64,000 bases of DNA. Origin: Cellulomonas fulva. GTDB lineage: Bacteria; Actinomycetota; Actinomycetes; Actinomycetales; Cellulomonadaceae. Under the pieces are notes generated by a model, which was not told where the DNA came from, made no database searches, and was given only the letters and a program-made list of their open reading frames with translations. Shown here piece after piece: positions 18,701-24,640 of the stretch. Numbering within the stretch: the first letter of the stretch is position 1; the number at the start of each line of letters is the position of its first letter. The position numbers and the translations under genes were made by a program. The stretch spans positions 868,001 to 932,000 of the forward strand of contig NZ_JAHBOH010000001.1 of assembly GCF_018531375.1 (NCBI RefSeq), read 5' to 3'.

Positions 18701-18784
18701 GGTGACGGCGAGAGCGGCGACGACGGCGGACGCCGTGACGGCGGCCGGTCGGGGAAGCGCACGGCGGGGGCGTGCAGGCAGCAT
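15770..18784 (-). CDS. Secreted esterase-like/phytase-like beta-propeller protein with Ig-like repeats
   Basis: A 1004-residue exported protein. It opens with a signal peptide whose hydrophobic core and Ala-X-Ala site are present twice (residues 19-38 and 39-58). Then comes a large propeller-like region with ISAVSEDGKTFVHTDA, LDLGGQPDSIALTPDKKHA, EPEYVAIDPTGSTVAVTLQ and VATANEGDWKGG, and an esterase-like phytase segment (WTQEKLEGLTVAGDGTVWAI, ITDNDGVADATGE). From about residue 825 two bacterial Ig-like (Big_3-type) repeats follow. ATG 18784 has GAGGAG five bases upstream. The substrate is unknown; phytase or phosphodiesterase activity is only suggested by the domain family. No anchor motif is visible at the C-terminus. 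Confidence 0.8.
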   Translation of the reverse strand: MLPARPRRALPRPAAVTASAVVAALAVTALTCAPATAASAVVAALAVTALTCAPATAASPAAPGWSDAGWTGPAAEATFHRLSTYPVYLNRPAGTDAAAETVAEISAVSEDGKTFVHTDALARRIGFVDITDPAKPVGRGTLDLAADLGVGAHAEPTSVAVVGGYVLVVVDTSESFTAPSGVLVVVDLETHAVVRTLDLGGQPDSIALTPDKKHAAIAIENQRDEDATPEGADEGDLPQLPGGSLVLVDLPDATAPAGWALRPVAFTDGDQALPAFVAAGIDTPQDPEPEYVAIDPTGSTVAVTLQENNGIVLVDVASGEIDRVFTAGTASVSGIDTTKDGVIDQSGAITDVPREPDAIGWLDATHVATANEGDWKGGTRGWSVFDTTTGEVVWDAGASLERLAVRTGLHTEDRAAKKGVEIEGLAVATMDGTPYAFVGSERSNFVAVYDVSDPAQPVFSQVLATTNGPEGILPVPGRDLLLVSSETDEAGAGVRSAVSVYGLGEAYADEAGSPAFPSVVSADAGGAPIGWGALGALAADPRDDQRLWSATDAAYKDTRLLSIDVGTSPAVIDRQLRVTQGGVGVTLDVEGVATRASGGFWLGVEGATGAANEIVRTNAYGAIVERVGLPSDVAAGLSKWGVEGVTTVVDDEGEHVWVALQRGLTSDPGGLGGTARLGRYDVADGSWTWFAYPLSTTSVAGDWIGLSEVVAVDDDTLAVIERDKLNGEDAAVKRVYTVQVPAEDPAEGTVGALTKTLARDVLPDLRATAGWTQEKLEGLTVAGDGTVWAITDNDGVADATGETVLLDLGSRTSVFGKVSTTTSASVTATTYGRAARVDVTVTGAGQAPTGRVQVREGSKVLGTGTLLVSGDRGTARVTLPSTLAVGTHRLTAVYAGTSTLAGSSSSPVLKVTRATPTVSLGASAWTVKKGARPTLVVVVSGPGAKPAGTVTVKVGSTKVATKKLSGGRVVLTLPPVTRTAKVTVRYAGSTSYVPVTASRTLTVR
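18611..18730. repeat. Perfect 60-bp tandem duplication in a signal peptide
   Basis: 18611-18670 and 18671-18730 are identical at all 60 positions and are followed by five more matching bases. The unit is exactly 20 codons (SAVVAALAVTALTCAPATAA), so the frame is kept and the signal-peptide core plus cleavage site are doubled. Perfect identity in coding sequence points to a very recent event. Confidence 0.97.
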
Positions 18785-19151
18785 CGGATCTCCTCGGTAC
18801 GGGGGTCGACCGAAGCGTCCTGGCAGCCGGTGACGGCTCGTCGAACCGCAGGTGAACGTCCTGCGGCGGGTACCCGACGAGTACGCACGCCGCCGCCCGC
18901 ATCGCGTCCGCGCCCTGCCCGGTCCCCGCCCGCTCACCGCCCCACGGGCCCGTCCGCGGCCGTGACCTGCACGTGACCTGCACGTGGGCACTCCCGCTGC
19001 GGGGCTTCGCCGTGTACGCTGAGGGCTGCGTTCATGTCGCGGGGCTGCCCCGCTGCGCTCTTCGGTCAGGCATCGAAGCAGGACCGCGAGCCAGGACGGC
19101 ACCCGTCGTCACCGATCCACCTCTCCGCGAGAGCTGCGGGGAGCGAGAGTA
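18785..19151. other. Divergent intergenic region upstream of the cold-shock locus
   Basis: This gap lies between the minus-strand phytase-like gene and the plus-strand cold-shock region. It contains a short direct repeat (ACGTGACCTGC twice at about 18960-18985). I find no protein-like frame with a usual start and no confident promoter hexamers. It probably holds both divergent promoters and part of a long cold-shock 5' leader. Confidence 0.4.
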
Positions 19152-19505
19152 GTCACCATCTTCTTCACCAGTCTTGACCCCCTGTCCCCGACAGGTCCCC
19201 GGCACGCGACGCCCCGCTGGCGCCAGGCCGACGAGGACCTCTGGGTCGCCACCGTCGACGACGAGTACGCGGGCCTCGCCCTGCGGACGTCGGACGGCCT
19301 CCACGTCAGCGACCGCTTCACGCGGCACGTCGGCATCGCCGCGACCTGGGCCGCAGCCACCGCGCTGCTCGACCCCGTCGCCGCCCGGGCGACCCGGCCC
19401 ACCCCGCGAGCTCGCCGAGCCCGCGCCCACAACCGTCCGCGCCCTCCCAGGCGCGGCGAGCGCAGTCGCGGCCGCGACTGCGCCCCTCGAACGAGAGAAG
19501 ACATC
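19152..19505 (+). other. Protein-like open frame without canonical start, in frame with the cold-shock gene
   Basis: From the GTC at 19152 the plus frame reads [18 protein letters not shown], then [40 protein letters not shown] and [19 protein letters not shown]. It then becomes an Arg/Pro-rich stretch and runs with no stop straight into the ATG of the cold-shock gene (118 codons upstream, same frame). The first part looks like a real small protein (three tryptophans, acidic patches). There is no ATG, GTG or TTG in frame after the TGA at 19020. A GGGGAG lies eight to nine bases before GTC 19152, where a GTG would be expected. It could be a gene that lost its start codon, a non-standard start, or a structured leader read by chance. 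Confidence 0.45.
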
Positions 19506-19709
19506 ATGGCCACCGGCACCGTCAAGTGGTTCAACGCTGAGAAGGGCTACGGCTTCATCGCCCCGTCCGACGGCTCGGCCGACGTGTTCGCGCACTACAG
19601 CGCGATCGCGACGAGCGGGTTCCGTACCCTCGAGGAGAACCAGCAGGTCGAGTTCGACGTCGCGAGCGGCCCCAAGGGCCCGCAGGCGGAGAACATCCGC
19701 CCGCTGTGA
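19506..19709 (+). CDS. cspA: Cold-shock protein (CspA family)
   Basis: A 67-residue single cold-shock domain that binds single-stranded nucleic acid. Seen: the RNP1 segment [10 protein letters not shown] (residues 14-23), RNP2 VFAHYSAI (27-34), and the family start [17 protein letters not shown] 19506 has only a weak AGAAG upstream. A long open frame reaches it from upstream without a stop, so an N-terminally extended form is formally possible. A perfect 12-bp hairpin follows the stop. Confidence 0.96.
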   Translation: MATGTVKWFNAEKGYGFIAPSDGSADVFAHYSAIATSGFRTLEENQQVEFDVASGPKGPQAENIRPL

Positions 19710-19717
19710 CGACGCGT

Positions 19718-19755
19718 CCACCGGTCGCCTAGCCGTCAGGCGCGGCGACCGGTGG
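19718..19755 (+). terminator. Hairpin after cspA
   Basis: CCACCGGTCGCC (19718-19729) pairs perfectly with GGCGACCGGTGG (19744-19755), starting nine bases after the cspA stop. A second stem, GGGGGCTGTGC / GCACGGCCCCC followed by TTCGTCGT, lies at 19767-19793 and may add to termination. Confidence 0.75.
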
Positions 19756-19842
19756 TCAATCCTCGAGGGGGGCTGTGCGTGAGCACGGCCCCCTTCGTCG
19801 TCCCCGGAGCCGTGCCGCAGCGCGCGGCTCCGGCACGAACCG

Positions 19843-19886
19843 CAGGAGCCCCCGGCCGGACCGTGAGGTCCGCCCGGGGGCTCCTG
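19843..19886 (-). terminator. Hairpin after the desaturase gene
   Basis: CAGGAGCCCCCGG and CCGGGGGCTCCTG form a perfect 13-bp stem, with inner GGAC/GTCC pairing, between the convergent cspA and desaturase genes and 17 bases beyond the desaturase stop. It may work in both directions. Confidence 0.7.
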
Positions 19887-19902
19887 GGTGTGGTCGTGGC
19901 CG

Positions 19903-20904
19903 TCAGACCCGGCGGAACCGGGACACGACGTGGCACTCGAACGGGTCGCGCGCCGCGAGGCCGACCTCGTTCAGGTACCGGACGACGATCGCGTAGGACC
20001 GGAACAGGCTGGTCTCCGTGTAGGGGACGTCGAGCGTGCGGCACTGCTCGCGCACCAGCAGGCGCGCCTTGGCGAGGTGCGGGCGCGGCATGCTCGGGAA
20101 CAGGTGGTGCTCCACCTGGTAGTTCAGGCCGCCCATGAGGGACGTGGCCCACCAGCCGCCCGCGACGTTGCGGGAGGTGCGGACCTGCTTGGAGAAGAAG
20201 TCGAGCTTGGCGTCCCGCGCGATCACCGGCATGCCCTTGTGGTTGGGCGCGAACGAGGCGCCCATGTAGACGCCGAACACCGCGAGCTGCACGCCCACGA
20301 ACGCGAACGCCATGCCGATCGGCAGGAACCAGAACACCGGGACCCAGAACGCCAGGAACCGCACCGCGATGAGCGTCAGCTCGGTCGCCCGGCCCTTGAC
20401 CTCGCCGCGGCCCAGCAGGTGCTGCAGGCCCAGGCGGTGCAGGTTGAGGCCCTCGAGCGTGAGGAGCGGGAAGAACAGCCAGCCCTGCCGGCGCGTGATG
20501 AGCGCGCGCAGACCGGTCGCGGACACCGCGTCCTCCTCGACGAAGGAGATGGTGTCCATGTCGATGTCCGGGTCCTTCCCCATCTTGTTGGGGTTGGCGT
20601 GGTGCCGGTTGTGCTTGGTGTTCCACCAGGACAGGCTCACGCCGACGACGCCGCAGGCCAGGATCCGGGCGAGCCGGTCGTTCGCCGGGCCGCCCGCGAG
20701 CACCTGCTTGTGCGCGGCCTCGTGCGTGATGAACGCGGTCTGCGTGAGCAGGATGCCCAGCGCGCCGGCGATCAGGAGCTGGAACCACGAGTGGCCCAGC
20801 AGGATGAAGCCCGCGAGCGCACCGGCGAAGCCGGCGAGGATCACGGCCCCGACACCCCCGTAGAACCCGTACGCGCGGCGCAGCAGCCCGCGGTCCCGGA
20901 CCAC
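19903..20904 (-). CDS. Membrane fatty acid desaturase
   Basis: Di-iron integral-membrane desaturase acting on acyl lipids. The three histidine clusters are present: THEAAHKQ, KHNRHHANP and QVEHHLFPSMP, with four hydrophobic segments between. Clear family similarity continues upstream of any ATG/GTG/TTG (FPHLTHAYTQVAAV), so the GTG at 20904 (333 residues) is the first canonical start but probably not the real N-terminus. The frame stays open through ATC 21024, which would give IASSSVSPSGTALREGFRP. From about 21205 down to 20904 there is no ATG, GTG or TTG in frame. Regiospecificity cannot be told. Confidence 0.85.
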   Translation of the reverse strand: MVRDRGLLRRAYGFYGGVGAVILAGFAGALAGFILLGHSWFQLLIAGALGILLTQTAFITHEAAHKQVLAGGPANDRLARILACGVVGVSLSWWNTKHNRHHANPNKMGKDPDIDMDTISFVEEDAVSATGLRALITRRQGWLFFPLLTLEGLNLHRLGLQHLLGRGEVKGRATELTLIAVRFLAFWVPVFWFLPIGMAFAFVGVQLAVFGVYMGASFAPNHKGMPVIARDAKLDFFSKQVRTSRNVAGGWWATSLMGGLNYQVEHHLFPSMPRPHLAKARLLVREQCRTLDVPYTETSLFRSYAIVVRYLNEVGLAARDPFECHVVSRFRRV

Positions 20905-21180
20905 GGCGGCGACCTGCGTGTACGCGTGGGTCAGGTGCGGGAAGGAGGAGCCGTCGCGCGGGACCGTGGGGCGGAAGCCTTCACGCAGTGCGGTCCCGGA
21001 CGGGGAGACGGAGGAAGAAGCGATGAGTACCTGCCCGGTCGAGGCCCACGCACCGGCGCGGGGCTGTCGTCTGCCAAAGGCGGGTCGCCGATCGCTCCGC
21101 CACAGTACCCCGCGGTCCGCCGGGACGGCAGGGCGTGGTAGGGGGGAGTTGTGTGGGAGTCGCACCCTAGGGTCGGAGGC

Positions 21181-22290
21181 GTGCAGCCCGCCGACGTCGT
21201 CCGCCACCGCCTGCGAGCGCAGCACCTGCGGGGAGGGCGCGCCGAGGGGCCGGCACAGGTGGTGCGGGAGCTCCTCGCGGTGCAGGCGCAGGAGCTGCCG
21301 GTCGCGCGGTGGTCCCTGGCCCAGCGGAGCACGGGCGACGACGAGGAGGTACGCCGGCTGCTCGACGAGGGCGCGGTGCTCCGCACGCACGCGCTGCGGC
21401 CCACGTGGCACCTGCTGGCGCCCGAGGACCTGCGCTGGGTCCTGCGCGCCACGTCGCCCCGCGTCCACCAGGCGTCCGTGACCGCGTGCCGGCGCGAGGG
21501 CCTGGACGCCGACGCGCTGCGCCGCACGGACTCCCTGCTCGCCGCGGCGGTCGGGGCCCGCGGCCACCTCACGCGCGAGGGGCTGCGGGAGGCGCTCGGC
21601 ACCGAGCGCTCGGCGATGTGGTGGACGCTCGCCGTGATGCACGCGGAGCTCGAGGGCGTGCTCGTCAGCGGGCGCGCGCAGGGCGTCCACCAGACCTACG
21701 CGCTGGCCGAGGAGCGCGCGCCCGCGGGCCGCGACCTCACGGGAGACGAGGCGCTCGTCGAGCTGGTCCGGCGCTTCCTCGTCGGGCACGGTCCCGCAGG
21801 CGTGCGGGACCTCGCGTGGTGGGCGAGCCTCACCCTCACCCAGGTGCGCCGCGCGCTGGCGGCGCTGGACGACGAGGTGGAGCGGCTCGACGTCGCGGGC
21901 ACGGAGCTGTGGTGGGTCCCCGCCGCGCTGCCGTCCGACGACGGTGGCGGCGCGGCGCGGGACGTCGTCGGGAACGGGACGGGGGACGGCCCCGTGGTCG
22001 ACCTCCTGCAGGCGTTCGACGAGGCCCACGGCTCGTTCCCCGCGACGCGCTCGCTCATGGACCCCGCCGGCCTGGCCGCGCACCGGCCGCAGGACAACGC
22101 CGCGATCCACGTCCTGCTGGTCGACGGGCTGGTGGCCGGGTGGTGGCGCCGGTACACGCGGCCGGGCCGCGTCGAGGTGACGGTCCGCCCGGCCCGGGAG
22201 CTCACCGCGGCCGAGCACGCGTCGGTGCTCGCGGCGTTCGCGGAGCACGAGCGCTTCGTCGGCCAGGAGGTCCGCGTCGAGTTCGGCTGA
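21181..22290 (+). CDS. Winged helix DNA-binding domain protein (HTH_42/YcaQ type)
   Basis: A 369-residue protein of the winged-helix family that includes YcaQ/AlkZ DNA glycosylases. Seen: LAVQAQELPVARWSLAQRS near residue 27, then RTHALRPTWHLLAPEDLRW near 65, and the C-terminal VTVRPARELTAAEHASV. The AlkZ members unhook interstrand cross-links or remove alkylated bases, but many homologs are uncharacterised, so the activity is only suggested. The GTG at 21181 lies seven bases after TAGGGT (21168-21173), which fits a leaderless transcript; GTG 21151 is an alternative. It diverges from the desaturase and is followed by an unusual repeat region. Confidence 0.82.
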   Translation: MQPADVVRHRLRAQHLRGGRAEGPAQVVRELLAVQAQELPVARWSLAQRSTGDDEEVRRLLDEGAVLRTHALRPTWHLLAPEDLRWVLRATSPRVHQASVTACRREGLDADALRRTDSLLAAAVGARGHLTREGLREALGTERSAMWWTLAVMHAELEGVLVSGRAQGVHQTYALAEERAPAGRDLTGDEALVELVRRFLVGHGPAGVRDLAWWASLTLTQVRRALAALDDEVERLDVAGTELWWVPAALPSDDGGGAARDVVGNGTGDGPVVDLLQAFDEAHGSFPATRSLMDPAGLAAHRPQDNAAIHVLLVDGLVAGWWRRYTRPGRVEVTVRPARELTAAEHASVLAAFAEHERFVGQEVRVEFG

Positions 22291-22341
22291 GCGACCTCGT
22301 CGTGCCGGCGACCTCGTCGTTCCGGCGACCTCGTCGTCCCG
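22291..22341. repeat. Three exact 17-bp direct repeats
   Basis: GCGACCTCGTCGTGCCG, GCGACCTCGTCGTTCCG and GCGACCTCGTCGTCCCG follow each other without a gap, differing only at the fourteenth base. An inverted partial copy (CGAAGGACGAGGTCGC) lies at 22400-22415. The array begins at the base after the stop of the winged-helix gene. Confidence 0.9.
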
Positions 22342-22352
22342 ACCCGTGCCGG

Positions 22353-22430
22353 GGCAGGGAACAGCCCGTGGGCCGGACCCCCGGTCGGGGGCCCTGCCGC
22401 GAAGGACGAGGTCGCGGCTCCCACGGGCTG
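22353..22430. other. Interleaved inverted repeats (possible structured RNA)
   Basis: GGCAGGG (22353-22359) pairs with CCCTGCC (22392-22398), and CAGCCCGTGGG (22362-22372) pairs with CCCACGGGCTG (22420-22430), in an a-b-a'-b' order. A CCCCCGGTCGGGGG stem lies between. The order allows either alternative hairpins or a pseudoknot. It sits between convergent transcripts and could be a terminator region or an RNA; direction is unknown. Confidence 0.45.
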
Positions 22431-22527
22431 CGGTGACTGCCGGTATTCGCTCGCCGCCCTGCCGGGACTCGGTGGTCCCTGCGGAGCCTGCGGGCGGACC
22501 TCGCAGTCCGTCCGAGTGCTCGGGCGG

Positions 22528-22566
22528 CTAGCGGACAGCCACCTCACGCGTCCTGAGATTCTTCAT
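22528..22566 (-). CDS. Putative 12-residue peptide MKNLRTREVAVR
   Basis: A tiny reading frame with an unusually strong ribosome-binding site: AAGGAGGTGG ends eight to nine bases before the ATG at 22566. It reads MKNLRTREVAVR and stops at TAG; right after the stop lies a 9-bp stem with one mismatch (CCGCCCGAG / CTCGGACGG). The layout of SD, short frame and hairpin looks like an independent micro-gene or a leader peptide, but no gene follows on the same strand. Nothing about its function can be said. Confidence 0.4.
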   Translation of the reverse strand: MKNLRTREVAVR

Positions 22567-22678
22567 GTCTCGGACCACCTCCTTCCGTGTGCCGCCGACG
22601 CTACGCCCGCGCCCGCGCGCCGCCACACGCTTTTTCCGACGCTCTCCCCGACTGGCTCCCCGGCTGTCTCCCCGACGG

Positions 22679-23038
22679 TCAGGAGTGGTCCACCACCGGC
22701 CGGATCTCGGCGTCCTCGAGCAGCACGTCGGCGACGAGCGCGACGAGGTCCTCGGGCTCGTCGGTCGCGACCAGGTAGAAGCCGCCGACCACCTCGGTGA
22801 GCTCGCCGAACGGCCCGTCGGTGACGCTCGGCGGCGCGCCCGCCGCTCGTCGTCGGACCACCTTCCCGACCGGTGCGGCGGCGAGCTCCTCGCTCGCGAC
22901 GAGCACGTGCCCGCGCTCGACCGCGAGCGCCCGGAAGCGCTCGTGCGCCGCGCCGTTCACCGTCTCCTCCTGCGGCGTGCGCGCGGCCCACGCGCGCTCG
23001 TCGCCCCACAGCAGCACCATGTGCGTCGCCTGTGTCAT
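22679..23038 (-). CDS. YCII-related domain protein
   Basis: A 119-residue single YCII-like domain (ferredoxin-like fold). Seen: HMVLLWGDERAWAARTPQEE, FRALAVERGHVLVASEEL and the family core SVTDGPFGELTEVVGGFYLV, ending DAEIRPVVDHS. Members often stand beside ECF sigma factors or in small-molecule pathways, and few have a known reaction. No such partner is adjacent here. ATG 23038 has GAGGAGG upstream; longer forms lack an SD. Confidence 0.88.
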   Translation of the reverse strand: MTQATHMVLLWGDERAWAARTPQEETVNGAAHERFRALAVERGHVLVASEELAAAPVGKVVRRRAAGAPPSVTDGPFGELTEVVGGFYLVATDEPEDLVALVADVLLEDAEIRPVVDHS

Positions 23039-23276
23039 GGCCCCTCCTCGCCTCCCCGGCGGCGGGTCCGTCCGTCCCGCCTCGTCGGGGTGACGCGGTC
23101 GGACTCCCGCGTTCGACACTAGGCCGCGGGCAAGCGGCTCTGCGCGAGCGCGGTGACCTCGGCGCCCCCGGTGTCCGGCCAGCACATGCGGCTCAGGTGG
23201 TCCAGACCACGTGGACGACGTGCACCTGGGTGACCGACGACGTCGTCGCCGGCCTCCGGGGTGGCAAGGTGGGGGC

Positions 23277-24041
23277 GTGATGCTGAAGAGTGCGGCGGAC
23301 ATCGCCGCGATGCGCCCGGCCGGGACGTTCGTCGCCGGGGTCCTGTCCTCGCTGCGGGATGTCGCGACGGTCGGGATGACGCTGCAGCAGCTCAATGACC
23401 ACGCCCACGGCATGATCCGGGACGCCGGCGCGCACTCCGTCTACCTCGGCTACCACCCGTCCTTCGGCGCGATGCCGTACCCGGGCGTGCTGTGCACCTC
23501 GGTGAACGACGCGGCGCTGCACGGGCTCCCCTCGTCGTACGTCCTGCAGGACGGGGACGTGCTCTCGATCGACTTCGCGGCGCAGGTGCAGGGATGGGTC
23601 GCGGACTCGGCGATCACGTTCCAGCTCGGCACGCCCACGCCGGAGGCGCAGCGCCTGATCGAGACCACGGAGCGCGCGCTCGCCGCCGGCATCGCCGCCG
23701 CCAGGGTCGGCGGGCGGATGGGGGACGTCTCGGCCGCGATCGGCGAGGTCGGCCACAAGGGCGGCTACGGCATCAACACCGACTTCGGCGGCCACGGCGT
23801 CGGCCGGACGATGCACGAGGACCCGCACGTCCCGAACGACGGCCGCCGGCGCAGCGGGCTCAAGCTCCAGGCCGGCCTGGTCGTGGCGATCGAGCCGTGG
23901 TTCATGGCGGGCGGCGACGAGTACGTGGTGGACCCCGACGGCTGGACCATCCGGTCCGCGGACGGGTCGCTCGCGGCGCACTTCGAGCACACCGTCGCCC
24001 TCACCAAGGACGGCCCTGTCGTCCTGACGGCGCGGGACTGA
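23277..24041 (+). CDS. map: Methionine aminopeptidase, type I
   Basis: Removes N-terminal methionine from new proteins. The 254-residue product has the peptidase M24A metal ligands: the aspartates in VLSIDFAAQVQGWVADSAI (near residues 97-108), the histidine in GGHGVGRTMHEDP (near 178) and the glutamates in VAIEPWF and HFEHTVAL. The family entry H is in GYHPSFGAMPYPG. The GTG at 23277 follows CAAGGT by six bases, in the leaderless style seen repeatedly here; the next codon is ATG (23280), an alternative start. A tandem repeat follows the stop. Confidence 0.94.
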   Translation: MMLKSAADIAAMRPAGTFVAGVLSSLRDVATVGMTLQQLNDHAHGMIRDAGAHSVYLGYHPSFGAMPYPGVLCTSVNDAALHGLPSSYVLQDGDVLSIDFAAQVQGWVADSAITFQLGTPTPEAQRLIETTERALAAGIAAARVGGRMGDVSAAIGEVGHKGGYGINTDFGGHGVGRTMHEDPHVPNDGRRRSGLKLQAGLVVAIEPWFMAGGDEYVVDPDGWTIRSADGSLAAHFEHTVALTKDGPVVLTARD

Positions 24042-24102
24042 CAGCGTGGGACTGACAGCGTGGGACTGACGACGTGGGACTGACGACGTGGGACCGACGG
24101 CA
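24031..24102. repeat. 14-15 bp tandem repeat after map
   Basis: About five imperfect copies of GCGTGGGACTGACGA-like units overlap the last codons of the methionine aminopeptidase gene and fill the gap to the next gene. The copies alternate ACAGC and ACGAC spacers. The first copy is the natural end of the gene (CGGGACTGA), so the array seems to have grown from the stop codon outward. Confidence 0.85.
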
Positions 24103-24123
24103 GGGGGACCCGGTGATCGTGCG

Positions 24124-24615
24124 ATGAGCGGCAACGACCGGTACGACTCCGGGGCACGGCCCTACGACCTGCCGGCTGAACCGGTCGCGTACGGCACGGC
24201 GCCGTACGGCACGGCGCCGTACGGTACGGCGCCCCCGGTCCACCCCGGGTACGACGACGTCCGCGACGGTGCCCCCGTCCCGTCGATCGCCTGGTCGACC
24301 GTCCGCAGCGACCAGGTGGTCCCGAGCGGCGTGACCGTCCTGGTGGCGTGGCTGCTGGTGCTCTTCACCGGCTTCTACCTGCTGCCGTGGGCGATCGCGG
24401 CGACGCGCGGCAAGGCGGACCGCTGGTCGATCTTCTGGGTCACGCTCCTGCTCGGGTGGACCGGCATCGGCTGGCTGATCTGCCTCGTCTGGAGCGTCCT
24501 GCCGCACCACATGGTGCGGATCGCGCCCCTGCCCGCGCCGGCCGGCTGGTACCCGCAGCCGGACGGCAGCCACGCGTTCTGGGACGGCGCGCGCTGGACG
24601 GGCCACCGCGCCTGA
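24124..24615 (+). CDS. Superinfection-immunity-like membrane domain plus DUF2510
   Basis: A 163-residue membrane protein. An N-terminal tail holds three YGTAP repeats (15-bp DNA repeats). Two hydrophobic segments follow (VTVLVAWLLVLFTGFYLLPW and FWVTLLLGWTGIGWLICLVW) in a pattern like the T4 superinfection-immunity family, and the end is a DUF2510 motif (PAGWYPQPDGSHAFWDGARW). Such combinations are common in actinobacteria without known function; the name does not prove a phage role here. The ATG at 24124 is the first plausible start. No phage gene is nearby. Confidence 0.78.
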   Translation: MSGNDRYDSGARPYDLPAEPVAYGTAPYGTAPYGTAPPVHPGYDDVRDGAPVPSIAWSTVRSDQVVPSGVTVLVAWLLVLFTGFYLLPWAIAATRGKADRWSIFWVTLLLGWTGIGWLICLVWSVLPHHMVRIAPLPAPAGWYPQPDGSHAFWDGARWTGHRA

Positions 24616-24640
24616 CCGCGCTGGTCCACACTGGTCCGCG

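Noticed and set aside
24124-24615. Prophage or phage remnant
   Set aside because: Apart from the superinfection-immunity-like helices there is no integrase, capsid, terminase or att-like repeat around; neighbours are housekeeping genes.
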